Shown here: positions 1-8,351 of the stretch, in pieces
Numbering within the stretch: position 1 is the stretch's first letter
How the letters are laid out: the number at the start of each line of letters is the position of its first letter
Assembly: GCA_913048135.1 (NCBI GenBank)
Contig: CAJWVY010000006.1
Span: forward strand, 1-42,406
Length of the DNA stretch: 42,406 nucleotides
DNA from: an uncultured Verrucomicrobiales bacterium
GTDB taxonomy: Bacteria > Verrucomicrobiota > Verrucomicrobiia > Limisphaerales > UBA1100
Reading direction: 5' to 3'
Notes under the pieces: model-generated
Database searches by the model: none
Seen by the model: only the letters and a program-made list of their open reading frames with translations
Told to the model about the DNA's origin: nothing
Translations under genes and position numbers: made by a program

Positions 1-868
1 CGGTGAAATCCACCTTGGCTCTTGTGGTATAAGCGAAGCCGTTCACGAGGATCAGAGCGGCAAAGAGAATGGCTACTTGCGCTCCGGTCATCCCAATAGC
101 TTGGCTGGGTTTGTTTTCTTGGCCTGCTCGGATAATCGCCGTGGTGATTACAAGGGTTACGACAATGAGCGAGATGAAAAAGAGAGCATCTTTAAGGTGG
201 AATACGCCTCGCTGTAAGGCCTCAAAATGCGTCATGACACTCATGTTTGCAACTAGACCGACAACCGCCTCATTGCCAGGGAAAAGACCCTGAATAAAAT
301 CAGTAACTGGGGGGAATCCGGCAAGGATTGTGAATAAGCAAAGCACGACGGACATCACGAAACTAATAACCTGATTGCTTGTGATCGCAGAAGTCATGGA
401 GCCAATACCAAGATAGGCGCCAGCCATCAGGGCGCTGCCGAAATAGGCGCAGAGAATTGCGCCGTTATCCGGATCACCTAGGTATACGGGAGTCAGCCAA
501 ATCGGGAATGTGAGAATTAGACACAGGATCAAGAAGGCCCAGGACGCAAGGAATTTACCGATCACCGCCTGACCAGTGGTGATGGGCAGCGTCAGCAGTA
601 GCTCTAGTGTGCCTGTGCGAGCCTCCTCGGACCACAAACGCATGGCGATTGCGGGCACCAGGAAAAGGTAGAGCCACGGGTGCCATAAGAAAAAGGAACC
701 GAGCGAAGCTTCATTGCGAGAAAAGAAATCCTGCCCCACCATGAACGTGAAAAAGCCAGCTAACAACAGGAATATCACTAGGAACACATAGGCGACTGGT
801 GTCGTGAAGTACGCACTGAATTCGCGCTTGGCAACGACTAGGATATTACGCATTGGACTTTGGTTCAT
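1..868 (-). CDS. ABC-2 type permease (GldF-like), apparently fused to a GldG-like part; 3' end cut by window edge
   Basis: This is the membrane subunit of the ABC exporter whose ATPase lies immediately upstream. My translation of the minus strand from the ATG at 868 gives about 289 residues without a stop up to the window edge. The N-terminus (MNQSPMRNILVVAKREF) is followed by about six hydrophobic segments and the ABC-2 pattern 'SEEARTGTLELLLTLPI' typical of GldF/NosY permeases. After the last permease helix comes a linker with charged and polar residues, then another hydrophobic helix ending 'TRAKVDFT'. That resembles the start of GldG-type proteins, which open with one helix and then an aromatic/Asp-Leu-Thr motif. 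The start overlaps the ATPase stop codon by one base (TAATG) and has a strong AAGGAGG ribosome site, which favours it over the ATG at 853. The permease call is firm. The GldG fusion is an inference from a short stretch. Confidence 0.85.
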   Translation of the reverse strand, partial: MNQSPMRNILVVAKREFSAYFTTPVAYVFLVIFLLLAGFFTFMVGQDFFSRNEASLGSFFLWHPWLYLFLVPAIAMRLWSEEARTGTLELLLTLPITTGQAVIGKFLASWAFLILCLILTFPIWLTPVYLGDPDNGAILCAYFGSALMAGAYLGIGSMTSAITSNQVISFVMSVVLCLFTILAGFPPVTDFIQGLFPGNEAVVGLVANMSVMTHFEALQRGVFHLKDALFFISLIVVTLVITTAIIRAGQENKPSQAIGMTGAQVAILFAALILVNGFAYTTRAKVDFT

Positions 869-1605
869 TAGGCTGCCTCCTTTTGCTTGGTGTCGGATAC
901 GGTCAATTCGCGGAACAGATCGTCGAGTCGGTTGGTCTTGCTTTGTTTCTTCAATTCTTCGGGTGTTCCATTTGCTACTATCCGGCCTTGGTCAATTATG
1001 ATGGCACGGGAACAAGCTGCCTCCACTTCTTCGAGAATGTGTGTGGAAAAAATAATAGCCTTGGTTTCACCCAGACGCTTAATCAATTGCCGCGCATCGT
1101 GTTTTTGGTTGGGGTCCAGTCCGTCAGTGGGCTCATCAAGAATCAACACCTCCGGGTCATGCAGAATGGATTGCGCGAGGCAGGTGCGGTGGGTGAATCC
1201 CTTTGAAAGTGTGTCTATGTTTTGGTGGCGAACGGATTCTAGGGAGCAAACTTCGATGGCGTGATCCACGGATTTGTCGCGCTCGGCTCCATCCATGCCG
1301 CGAATTTCGGCGGCAAATCGAAGGAACCCTTGAACGTCCATGTCCGGATAGGATGGTGCGTTTTCTGGGAGATAGCCGATGATAGATTTGGCTGCCTCGG
1401 GTTCGTCTACAATACTGTGATCGCCCAAGATCGCGTCACCGCTATCGGGTGTAATATAGCCGGTGATCATTCTCATTGTGGTCGATTTTCCGGCGCCATT
1501 GGGGCCAAGAAAGCCGAGAACTTCGCCTTTCTTGACTTCGAAACTAAGGTCATCAACGGCCACGTTAGTGCCGAAGGATTTTCTGAGGTTTTGGACTTTG
1601 ATCAT
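868..1605 (-). CDS. ABC transporter ATP-binding protein (GldA/CcmA type)
   Basis: This 245-residue cytoplasmic ATPase powers the ABC-2 permease encoded directly downstream. Walker A is GPNGAGKS at 34-41 and Walker B is LILDEPTDGLDP at 154-165. The Q-loop region reads GYLPENAPSY (about 77-86), the GldA-like form in which the usual Gln is replaced. The H-switch is in FSTHILEE. The signature motif reads LSKGF (133-137) rather than LSGGQ. GldA-type proteins often have LSKGY followed by a QR pair, whereas here the following residues are THRT. The C-terminus is short and basic/acidic (QSKTNRLDDLF). Related systems include the gliding-motility GldAFG set and other export ABC-2 systems, and the substrate cannot be told from sequence. 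The gene has a good promoter at 1655-1682. Confidence 0.93.
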   Translation of the reverse strand: MIKVQNLRKSFGTNVAVDDLSFEVKKGEVLGFLGPNGAGKSTTMRMITGYITPDSGDAILGDHSIVDEPEAAKSIIGYLPENAPSYPDMDVQGFLRFAAEIRGMDGAERDKSVDHAIEVCSLESVRHQNIDTLSKGFTHRTCLAQSILHDPEVLILDEPTDGLDPNQKHDARQLIKRLGETKAIIFSTHILEEVEAACSRAIIIDQGRIVANGTPEELKKQSKTNRLDDLFRELTVSDTKQKEAA

Positions 1606-1654
1606 GCGTAATTATTAACGAGATGTTTTCATCCTGCCCTAAAACGGGGCGGGA

Positions 1655-1682
1655 TTTATACAAAATCTAGCGGGGGAATCAA
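1655..1682 (-). promoter_or_regulatory. Sigma-70-type promoter for the ABC transporter genes
   Basis: Read on the minus strand there is TTGATT (1682-1677), a 16-base spacer and TATAAA (1660-1655). These match four of six and five of six positions of the -35 and -10 consensus. Transcription would start near 1648, about 43 bases before the ATPase ATG at 1605. The leader would contain most of a GC-rich hairpin at 1635-1655 (CCTGCCC / GGGCGGG). The call is visual; no expression evidence is available. Confidence 0.5.
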
Positions 1683-1694
1683 CCCTAAGAATGG

Positions 1695-2084
1695 TTAGCT
1701 CCAAAGCGGTTTGCGATCGGCATAACCGGTATTTAGAGGGTGCCAGTGCGTGATGTCGGGCTGGGTGCGTTCCCAGCAGAGAAACACCTCCCGTTCATCG
1801 AGTAATGCTGGGATGCCCACGAGGCCTTTTTGGAGATCCATTATTTGGATGTCCCGCTCATGAAAGGCGCCCAAAATGGCGTGCACGCGGGCCATGTCCC
1901 GGATCATCTGGTTTGGCGCCGTGCCGCCCAAATCCTCGCCCTGATCCATGCGTGGCGCCAGAAATTCGTCAAATTCGCGAATGCGATCGGTCAGGGCGTC
2001 AATTTCTTCAAACCAATTTCGCAAGGTGGGCAGTAAATCGCGCGCTTCCTCGAGCGAGTAATGTTTGGCGTGCTGGTAGTCCAC
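1695..2084 (-). CDS. DUF2203 family protein
   Basis: A 129-residue soluble protein of unknown function. The N-terminal part (SLEEARDLLPTLRNWFEEI) and the C-terminal pattern (GLVGIPALLDEREVFLCWER...ITHWHPLNTGYADRKPL) match the DUF2203 family as I know it. In that family a conserved 'D/E-REV-LCW' stretch is followed by an 'I-HWH' stretch. The His and Trp residues could form a binding site, but no activity is established. The start is GTG at 2084; no ATG lies near the N-terminus that would preserve the family's first helix. It is only 3 bases downstream of the TPR lipoprotein gene, so the two are almost certainly co-transcribed. Confidence 0.8.
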   Translation of the reverse strand: MDYQHAKHYSLEEARDLLPTLRNWFEEIDALTDRIREFDEFLAPRMDQGEDLGGTAPNQMIRDMARVHAILGAFHERDIQIMDLQKGLVGIPALLDEREVFLCWERTQPDITHWHPLNTGYADRKPLWS

Positions 2085-2087
2085 GGA

Positions 2088-3857
2088 CTATTTCAAGCCC
2101 TTCAACTTAGCCTTAATTTTGGCTTTAATGTCGTCGGGAGTATCTTCGATAGCGTCAGCTTGTTTGAGATATTTTTGGGCGCGCTTCGGATCATCAAGGG
2201 CAATATAAATTTCGCCGAGGTGCATTAGGATTTCGGGATCCGGCTCCTCACTATGTTCTAGGGCCTTGAGTTGAATCTTTAGGGCTTCCTTGAATTCGCC
2301 ACGGCGGTAATGGATCCATGCCAGGCTGTCGAGGTAGGCCGGGTTGTCTTCATCCACCTTCAAAGCGCGCCGTACGAACTCCTCGGCTTCCTTGAGGTTT
2401 TCATTGCGGTCGGCCCACATGTAGCCGAGGTAATTCAGTGATGTGGCGTAGTCGGGCTTCAGTTTGATGGATTGGCGGAAATGTTTTTCGGCATCCTGAT
2501 ATTTCTTGGCGCGCTCGGCTGTGGAGCCGAGTTGGAAATAAAGAATGTGCGTGAGTCGCTCGGGCTCACCCTTTTTCGCGCGCGCCTCGGCGGTGAGTAG
2601 GTTTTCGTGGGCCTTGAGGTAGGCCTTTTCTTCCAGATGAATCATAGCGCCGAAATAGGCCTGCATGAAGTTTGCCTCGAATTGAGACTCAGCCTGAGTC
2701 AGTGCCTTGCGGGCGGCGTCAATGTTTTCATCCGCCAGCAGGGCTGCAACAAGGTCGTAATGAACTGACTCCAGTTTACGATTGAGCTTGATGACTTCGC
2801 GGTAATGTTTCACCGCGGTGGAATAATCCTCTTCATCCATGGCTACGGCGGCGCGGAGCTGGTGGCCTTCCCAAACGCGGGGGAATTTGCGGGTCAATGC
2901 CTCGAGGTGCGTCTTGGCCTGCTCCATGTCACCGCCGAGTGCGTGTTCGCGGGCGGTTTCTAGCAGCACCATAGGGTTATTGGGTAGAGCCTTTAGCAGC
3001 GCTTCCATTGCGCTGGCAGCTTCCTTGTGGGCGCCAGCAATGCGGTAGCCTCGGGCAATTTGCTCAAGGAGAATGGGTTGTTTGGGTTTGGTATTCCAGG
3101 CGTCGTCCAACAACTTGCGGATTTCTGGCTTCAGTTCTTTGCCTGATTCCTTATCGATAGAGAGGTAGCCGGTAATCATTAGCGCAAGTTCCACTTGAAA
3201 CGGAACACTGACCCCTTCCTGCTGGCGGGCTTGATCCAGAACTTCGCGGATTTGCTTAGTGCGCTTGGCGCCTTGCTGCATTTCATAGCGGAATACCTGC
3301 ATGAGCGTCTTGTAGCCGACAATGGATTTAGGCGCCTTCTTGATTGCGTGCTTGGCGGCGGCTTGGGCGAGTTCGGGTTTTTTCTTTTCCAGGTAAGTAG
3401 CGGCGAGCAGCGCATGGAGTTCTGCGGGTGCGGCCGGGTTTTTGGTGGCCTCGATTAGCAACTTAAAGGCTTTGTCCTGTTTTCGGGACATCACCAACAG
3501 CTGTACGACTTCCATCATAACCTTCTGATCGGTGGGATCGGCTAGAGCGGCTTGATAATATTCCTCCAGAGCTTCGTCGTTTTCGCCGCGCTCGCGATGT
3601 GCGGTGGCCGCCGCGTAATGAGCCATGGCCTTAATGCGACGCTCCATCTTGGCGTCTTCGGCGGCCTCTTTTTCTTCCGGAGTTAACTCTTTAGCCGGCG
3701 GGTCATTGGAGACATTTTCGGCGCTCTCAATCAGCCCGCTTTGTTCCAGTGCGGGGCCTAGGGTTTGATGGGCAGGAGGATCTGGTGGGGCGGCGCAGCC
3801 TGTGTGCAGCAGTGCAGCCACGAAAACCGGAGCAAGGTATCCGAACGCAATTCTCAT
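2088..3857 (-). CDS. TPR-repeat lipoprotein
   Basis: A roughly 589-residue exported protein made mostly of tetratricopeptide repeats, likely a periplasmic or outer-membrane scaffold for protein-protein contacts. The chosen ATG at 3857 gives MRIAFGYLAPVFVAALLHTG followed by Cys21, a signal peptide with a lipobox-like end. The His at -3 is unusual, so lipidation is probable rather than certain. A Pro/Glu-rich linker follows (about 22-65), then TPR units with the usual W/LG-Y-A-F-A-P spacing. The C-terminal repeats are clear (AEKHFRQSIKLKPDYATSLN, AEEFVRRALKVDEDNPAYLD, ALKIQLKALEHSEEPDPEIL). A longer reading frame reaches back to 3938 but would overlap the small gene that ends at 3932, and it places the signal peptide internally. 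DUF2203 follows after 3 bases. The partner is unknown. Confidence 0.85.
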   Translation of the reverse strand: MRIAFGYLAPVFVAALLHTGCAAPPDPPAHQTLGPALEQSGLIESAENVSNDPPAKELTPEEKEAAEDAKMERRIKAMAHYAAATAHRERGENDEALEEYYQAALADPTDQKVMMEVVQLLVMSRKQDKAFKLLIEATKNPAAPAELHALLAATYLEKKKPELAQAAAKHAIKKAPKSIVGYKTLMQVFRYEMQQGAKRTKQIREVLDQARQQEGVSVPFQVELALMITGYLSIDKESGKELKPEIRKLLDDAWNTKPKQPILLEQIARGYRIAGAHKEAASAMEALLKALPNNPMVLLETAREHALGGDMEQAKTHLEALTRKFPRVWEGHQLRAAVAMDEEDYSTAVKHYREVIKLNRKLESVHYDLVAALLADENIDAARKALTQAESQFEANFMQAYFGAMIHLEEKAYLKAHENLLTAEARAKKGEPERLTHILYFQLGSTAERAKKYQDAEKHFRQSIKLKPDYATSLNYLGYMWADRNENLKEAEEFVRRALKVDEDNPAYLDSLAWIHYRRGEFKEALKIQLKALEHSEEPDPEILMHLGEIYIALDDPKRAQKYLKQADAIEDTPDDIKAKIKAKLKGLK

Positions 3858-3931
3858 AAACCCCGGTATTGGGGCACATCCATTGAGCTTGGGAAAGCGC
3901 AAATTGTGGACACGGGCTTGAGCCCGAAGGT

Positions 3932-4027
3932 CTACCACTTACGTTTCTTATGGCGGTTGGCCCGGGAGGCCTTTTTCCGCTTGTGCTTGTTGATCTTGGC
4001 TTTGCGCCGTTTCTTTAACGATCCCAT
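3932..4027 (-). CDS. Small ribosomal protein bS22 / AURKAIP1-COX24 domain protein
   Basis: A 31-residue, extremely basic peptide. It starts MGSLKKRRKAKINKHK, continues with KRKKASRANRHKKRK and ends in Trp before a TAG stop. The MGS(L/V)-KKRRK start, the central K-KHRK-like stretch and the R-RH-KRK end are the signature of the bacterial COX24_C/AURKAIP1 family. Members of that family (bS22) bind the small ribosomal subunit in mycobacteria and other phyla. About 60 percent of residues are Lys or Arg. It lies 28 bases downstream of hisG and 74 bases upstream of the TPR lipoprotein start, with AAGGAA about 13 bases before its ATG. It is too short for default gene callers, so it is easily missed. 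Confidence 0.85.
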   Translation of the reverse strand: MGSLKKRRKAKINKHKRKKASRANRHKKRKW

Positions 4028-4055
4028 ATTGTTCGGTTTGTTCCTTCGTGAAAGC

Positions 4056-4940
4056 TTAGTAGACCACTTTATTGAGCGGGTATTCAACAATTCCCTCGGC
4101 CCCGGCTGCTTTCAACTCCGGGATAATTTCGCGCACCACGTGCTCATCAATCACCGTGTCAACGGCGACCCAGCCATCCTGGGCAAGTTGGTTGATGGTG
4201 GGATTGCGCAGGGAGGGAAGTTTTTTCAGGAGTTTCTCAAGGTTGACCTGCTGGATATTCAGCTTGAGGCCGACCTTGGTTTCCGCATCGATAGCGCCGC
4301 GCAGGAGCATGGCCATCGTTTCAATCTTGTCGCGCTTCCAGCCATCTTTCCAAGAAGTCTTATTGGCGATCAGGCGCGGGGTGCTGCTCATTAATTCCTC
4401 CACAATGCGGAGGTTATTGGCGCGCAGGCTGTTACCGGTTTCGGTGACCTCCACAATGGCGTCGACCAGCTCGTGCGCTTTCACCTCAGTGGCGCCCCAA
4501 GAAAATTCGACGTCCGCCTTGACGCCGTGTTTCTTAAGCCAGCGTTTGGTCATGCCGACAACCTCGGTGGCGATCAGTTTGCCTTCGAGGTCCTTGACGG
4601 ATTTAATCCTGGATTTTTCCGGCACAGCCAATACCCAGCGGGCGGGCCGGCGGGTGGCTTTGCTGAAGAGAAATTCGCCAACCTCCTGAACCTTGGAATT
4701 GTTTTCCTGAATCCAATCGAGGCCCGTGATGCCGCAATCGAGATAACCACGCTCCACATAGATGCTCATTTCCTGCGCGCGGATGGTGCGGATCTCGAGG
4801 TCCGTGTCATCCACGTACGGCAGGTACGAGCGGCTGCTGACGCGCACGTTCCAGCCGGCCTTGGCCAGCTTTTCAACCGTGGCATCCTGCAGGCTGCCCT
4901 TAGGCAAACCAAAACGGAGTTGTTTCTTCTTTTTGCTCAT
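4056..4940 (-). CDS. hisG: ATP phosphoribosyltransferase, long form
   Basis: Catalyses the first committed step of histidine synthesis, joining ATP and PRPP to give phosphoribosyl-ATP in the cytoplasm. Its 294 residues match the long, hexameric HisG form with its own C-terminal ACT-like regulatory domain (about 215-294, where histidine inhibits), so no HisZ partner is needed. Visible motifs are RFGLPKGSL near the start (9-17), DCGITGLDW (68-76) and the PRPP-binding loop [12 protein letters not shown] (about 164-175). The ATG at 4940 is chosen because family members begin within a few residues of the LPKGSL motif; an upstream extension to 4976 has no family match. It follows purN by 115 bases and leads into the bS22 gene. 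Confidence 0.95.
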   Translation of the reverse strand: MSKKKKQLRFGLPKGSLQDATVEKLAKAGWNVRVSSRSYLPYVDDTDLEIRTIRAQEMSIYVERGYLDCGITGLDWIQENNSKVQEVGEFLFSKATRRPARWVLAVPEKSRIKSVKDLEGKLIATEVVGMTKRWLKKHGVKADVEFSWGATEVKAHELVDAIVEVTETGNSLRANNLRIVEELMSSTPRLIANKTSWKDGWKRDKIETMAMLLRGAIDAETKVGLKLNIQQVNLEKLLKKLPSLRNPTINQLAQDGWVAVDTVIDEHVVREIIPELKAAGAEGIVEYPLNKVVY

Positions 4941-5055
4941 CCGGAGATGTTTTGTGCCCGGGAAACGAAAAAGCACTCTAGGCCCATCACGCGGGCGGGA
5001 TGGTTTGCCACTGTCAGGGCGGAAAAGCGAATCTTTTTTTCCTTTTTTTGGCTGA

Positions 5056-5685
5056 TCAAGATACCCGGCGGGCGGTACGGCGACCTTTAAGCTTTACTTC
5101 CCCACGGGCAATGGCGGCGATGGACGCCGGATAGATGCGGTGTTCGGCGCCGTGAATGCGCTCAAGCAGAGTCTCCGGGGTGTCTTCATCCAGCACGGGC
5201 ACAGTTTCCTGAGCGATGATGGCGCCCGAATCAATTCCCTGATCCACAAAATGGACGGTGGCACCGGTGTGTTTGACGCCGTAATCCAGCGCCTGTTTCC
5301 AAGCCTCCAAACCGGGAAAGGAAGGCAGCAGCGAGGGATGGATATTGATAACGCGCCCTTCAAATGATCGCAAAAAATCGCCCTTCAAAATCCGCATAAA
5401 ACCGGCCAGCACCACGAGGTCAACCTGAGCTGACTGCAGGGTGGTGATGTAAGCCTGCTCGGCGCCCTCATCAAGTTTTGTGCGGTACTTTCCCGGATCA
5501 ATGAATTGACCGGGGATTCCTAGCTGCTTTGCGTGCTGTAAAATACCGGCGTTTTCCACATCGGAAATGACAGTGACTACCTCCGCAGGCACTTCGCCAC
5601 ATTTGATGGCTTCGGCGATCGCGGCGAAATTCGAGCCACGCCCTGAACCGAGCACCCCCAGTCGAAATGTTCCTGCGTTCATCAT
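5056..5685 (-). CDS. purN: Phosphoribosylglycinamide formyltransferase
   Basis: Transfers a formyl group from 10-formyltetrahydrofolate to GAR in purine synthesis. The 209-residue protein has the N-terminal LGSGRGSNF loop that binds the substrate phosphate. It also has [13 protein letters not shown], with the catalytic Asn114 and His116, and [10 protein letters not shown] with Asp152. Together these give the full Asn-His-Asp catalytic set. A cluster of possible starts (GTG 5691, ATG 5685, ATG 5682) precedes the first strand, and I take the first ATG. The gene is transcribed away from the formamidase-like gene on the other strand. Downstream on this strand are 115 bases and then hisG. Confidence 0.95.
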   Translation of the reverse strand: MMNAGTFRLGVLGSGRGSNFAAIAEAIKCGEVPAEVVTVISDVENAGILQHAKQLGIPGQFIDPGKYRTKLDEGAEQAYITTLQSAQVDLVVLAGFMRILKGDFLRSFEGRVINIHPSLLPSFPGLEAWKQALDYGVKHTGATVHFVDQGIDSGAIIAQETVPVLDEDTPETLLERIHGAEHRIYPASIAAIARGEVKLKGRRTARRVS

Positions 5686-6041
5686 AGGCACGCACGGTAC
5701 TCAAGCGTAGGAAACGCCGCAAACAAATCCGTTGCCATTGACTTATGACGGAACTAACGTTGCTCAATGTTTTCCGATGGTTTGCAACCGTGTGGCGTTT
5801 AATTCCTCACACTGGCACATCTGCTCTGATGGGACTGTTGGATAATAGCCCCCTGCCCTATGGAGCTCATGCTTTGATGTCCGACCATGTTTGGGACAAG
5901 GCGAAACTATTCATTCCGAATTTATTGATCCTTGTTTTTACTTTAGTAAGACGAGTCCCATCTGGCTTCGACTTGAAGCCCTCAAGCGCGACTGTATACG
6001 GAACACAATAACACACCCGAACAGAAAGCTGTGCAACGCTT
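5686..6041. other. 356-base divergent intergenic region
   Basis: This gap separates purN (minus) from the acetamidase/formamidase gene (plus). Short reading frames cross it but show no signal peptide, domain or coding-like composition. I see one good hairpin at 5964-5980 (GGCTTC, loop GACTT, GAAGCC), about 60 bases before the plus-strand start. It has no T-tract and could be a leader element. AAACGCC near 5712 and GGCGTTT near 5796 form a distant inverted pair. No riboswitch class is recognisable and no convincing -35/-10 pair stands out on either strand. Confidence 0.4.
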
Positions 6042-7004
6042 ATGCAGATGATCGTCAGGGAACAGGCCAAGAAATACGCCTTTGATTGGCGTGATGAGCC
6101 GCTGTTGCGGGTGAGCGAAGGGGAAACCATCGCGATCGAAACGTGGGATGCGAGCACGGGGTTCTTCAAGACGCCGGTGGATAAGGCGATTCCGGCAAAT
6201 CGCCCGGGGTTTGATCGCTCGCCGCCGATGGCCAATCCGATTGCCGGGCCGGTTTATATTGAAGGCGCGGAACGGGGCGATGTGTTGGTGGCCTGCATTG
6301 AGGAGGTGGAGGTGGCAGATTATTCGTGGGTCGCGGTGGGGCCGAAGCGCGGTCCGTTGGGTGAATCCACGCGTTGGCCGGAATTATCGAGCGAATATAC
6401 CACCAAGATTTTTCCGCACACACCGGGCCCCAGTGGCACCATGCAGGATGGCACATTGCAATTCAGCGATTCTATCTCCTGGCCGATTACGCCGTTCATT
6501 GGCACGCTCGGCACGGCCCCGGATCGTGAAGTGCGTACGAGTATCGATGGCCAGGGCGCATGGGGTGGCAACCTAGATATGCGCGATGCGGCGGCGGGCA
6601 ATCGGATTTTTATGCCGGTATACCATGATGGCGCCCTGTTCTATCTGGGCGACTTACACGCCAGTCAAGGGGACACAGAATACACCGGCACCGCGGCAGA
6701 GACTTGCGGCACCGTGCGGTTGCATTTCGAACTCATCAAACAGAAGAAGCTGCCGTTTCTGCGTATTGAAAAACCGGACGCTCTGGTTGCCGTTCACTCA
6801 GCCCGTCCGTTAGAGGTGGCGGTGGACACGGCAACGCAGCATTTGATGGCGTGGCTGGTGGATGAATTCGGGTTCACGCCGACGGACGCCTATTGTCTGG
6901 TGAGCACCTGCCCGGATTTCCGGATCAACGTGTATCAGATGTGCAATATCGCACAGCTGAGCTACGTGGCTGGCGCGGAGATTCCGCGGAAGTATTTGCC
7001 ATAA
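6042..7004 (+). CDS. Acetamidase/formamidase family amidohydrolase
   Basis: A 320-residue cytoplasmic enzyme of the FmdA/AmdA family, which hydrolyses short-chain amides such as formamide and acetamide to ammonia and the acid. Supporting motifs are the central GAWGGNLDMRD stretch and the strongly conserved GDLHASQGDTEYTGTAAE (about residues 205-222). Members usually show GDVHAAQGDGEV-GTA here, so some positions differ. The C-terminal SxCPDFRINVYQM segment, where members have a comparable Asp-x-Arg region, is also present. The true amide substrate is unknown. There is an alternative ATG at 6048. It is flanked by a 356-base upstream gap and by a strong terminator just after the stop. Confidence 0.85.
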   Translation: MQMIVREQAKKYAFDWRDEPLLRVSEGETIAIETWDASTGFFKTPVDKAIPANRPGFDRSPPMANPIAGPVYIEGAERGDVLVACIEEVEVADYSWVAVGPKRGPLGESTRWPELSSEYTTKIFPHTPGPSGTMQDGTLQFSDSISWPITPFIGTLGTAPDREVRTSIDGQGAWGGNLDMRDAAAGNRIFMPVYHDGALFYLGDLHASQGDTEYTGTAAETCGTVRLHFELIKQKKLPFLRIEKPDALVAVHSARPLEVAVDTATQHLMAWLVDEFGFTPTDAYCLVSTCPDFRINVYQMCNIAQLSYVAGAEIPRKYLP

Positions 7005-7043
7005 AAAAACGGGCAGGTTGCCCTGCCCGTTTGAATTTTTTTG
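7002..7043. terminator. Bidirectional intrinsic terminator
   Basis: The stem AAACGGGCAG (7007-7016) pairs with CTGCCCGTTT (7023-7032) around a GTTGCC loop. On the plus strand it is followed by GAATTTTTTT; on the minus strand the A-run at 7003-7009 becomes a T-tract. It lies between two convergent genes, the formamidase-like gene ending at 7004 and the superoxide dismutase gene ending at 7054. It therefore serves both. Confidence 0.9.
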
Positions 7044-7053
7044 GTTAATCGGC

Positions 7054-7668
7054 TCAACCTTTCGCGGCGGCGTAATTGGCGGCCACTGCGTCCCAGTTCA
7101 CCACACTCCAGAATGCCTTCAGATAATCCGGGCGCCGGTTCTGGTACTTCAGGTAATAGGCGTGCTCCCAAACATCACAGCCAAGGATCGGCGTGCGGCC
7201 TTCCATGAGTGGCGTGTCCTGATTCGGTGTGCTGCACACGCACAGGCTGCCGTCGGTATCGACGCAAAGCCAAGCCCAGCCGCTGCCAAAGCGCGTGGCG
7301 CCGGCGGCTTCAAAGTCTTCCTTAAATTTATCTAAACCGCCCAGTTCAGACTCAATGGCCTGAGCGAGGTCGCCAGTCGGCTCGCCACCGCCGCCAGGGC
7401 CCATGATAGTCCAGAACAGTGAATGGTTTGCGTGACCGCCGCCGTTGTTGCGTACAGCGCCGCGCACGGCTTCTGGCAAGGCGTCCAGGTCGCTTACCAG
7501 CTCTCCGATACTCTTGCCGGCGAGATCGTCGTGGCCTTCGAGCGCGGCGTTGAGTTTGGCGATGTAGGTGGCGTGATGCTTGCCGTGGTGAATTTCCATG
7601 GTCTGCGCATCAATATGCGGCTCCAGCGCGTCATGCGCGTAGGGGAGATCGGGTAGTTCGTATGCCAT
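7054..7668 (-). CDS. sodA: Superoxide dismutase, Mn-type of the Fe/Mn family
   Basis: Dismutates superoxide to oxygen and hydrogen peroxide. The 204 residues match the family's usual length. Metal ligands are visible as His27 (HHGKHH), His82 (NHSLFW), Asp165 and His169 (CDVWEHAYY). The [11 protein letters not shown] sequence and Gln150 in STPNQDTPL are the pattern usually seen in manganese enzymes; metal use remains a prediction. The ATG at 7668 gives [10 protein letters not shown], the typical start. A longer frame reaching 7818 overlaps hisH and is not used. There is no signal peptide, so it is cytoplasmic. It is last in the glgP-rlmN-hisH-sod run, 56 bases after hisH. Confidence 0.96.
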   Translation of the reverse strand: MAYELPDLPYAHDALEPHIDAQTMEIHHGKHHATYIAKLNAALEGHDDLAGKSIGELVSDLDALPEAVRGAVRNNGGGHANHSLFWTIMGPGGGGEPTGDLAQAIESELGGLDKFKEDFEAAGATRFGSGWAWLCVDTDGSLCVCSTPNQDTPLMEGRTPILGCDVWEHAYYLKYQNRRPDYLKAFWSVVNWDAVAANYAAAKG

Positions 7669-7724
7669 AATCAATAATGGTTGAGCGCCCACCATAACAA
7701 CGCAGGCGGCGGCGGGCAAGTCCG

Positions 7725-8336
7725 CTAGATGAGATTCACAAAGTTCGTGAGCAGTTGGAGGCCCACTTTCTGGCTCTTTTCGGGATGAAACTGCGTGGCA
7801 AACACGTTGTCGCGCCATACCGCCGAGACGAAGTCCACGCCATATTCCGTGCGGGTGGCCACGATGGATTCATCTTTCGGCTGCGGATAATAACTGTGCA
7901 CGAAATAAAAATGGCTGCCGGATTCGATGCCTTGCAGGATCGGGCAATCGGGTTTGGAAAATTGTACTTCGTTCCAGCCGATTTGCGGCACCTTAACCTC
8001 GGTATCCGGAAATCGCACCACACTGCCTTCAAAAATGCCGAGCCCCGCTGCGCAGGAATTGAACTCCTCACTCTTCTCGAAGAGGGCCTGATAGCCGACA
8101 CAGATGCCGAGGAACGGTTTGCCAGTGGAAACAAATGCGCGCGCCGCCTCGAATAGCTCCTGCCGCTGCATGGCGTTGATGCAATCATCAAACGCGCCCA
8201 CGCCCGGCAATACCACGGCATCGGCTTGCGCAACTGTCCCGGGGTTGGGTACCAGTTGCACGTCGCCGCCGGCCGCGGTTAGGGCCTTTTGCACGCTGCG
8301 GACATTGCCCGCGCCATAATCAAGCAGAGCGATCAC
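7725..8336 (-). CDS. hisH: Imidazole glycerol phosphate synthase, glutamine amidotransferase subunit
   Basis: Supplies ammonia from glutamine to HisF for imidazole ring closure in histidine synthesis. It is a class I amidotransferase of 203 residues. The oxyanion region is [10 protein letters not shown]. The nucleophile is Cys79 in LGICVGYQ, where GICLGMQ is more usual. The His-Glu pair is H184 and E186 in QFHPEKS. The start codon is GTG at 8336, which gives [11 protein letters not shown], the standard N-terminus. Its partner HisF is not in this window. The gene follows rlmN by 15 bases and so appears to ride in an operon of unrelated functions. Confidence 0.95.
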   Translation of the reverse strand: MIALLDYGAGNVRSVQKALTAAGGDVQLVPNPGTVAQADAVVLPGVGAFDDCINAMQRQELFEAARAFVSTGKPFLGICVGYQALFEKSEEFNSCAAGLGIFEGSVVRFPDTEVKVPQIGWNEVQFSKPDCPILQGIESGSHFYFVHSYYPQPKDESIVATRTEYGVDFVSAVWRDNVFATQFHPEKSQKVGLQLLTNFVNLI

Positions 8337-8351
8337 GGGGCGTCTTGTAGC

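Noticed and set aside
3858-3938. Upstream start of the TPR lipoprotein
   Set aside because: It would overlap the bS22-type gene and place the signal peptide 27 residues inside the protein.
5745-6011. An 88-codon frame in the purN/formamidase gap
   Set aside because: No ribosome site, domain or plausible composition.
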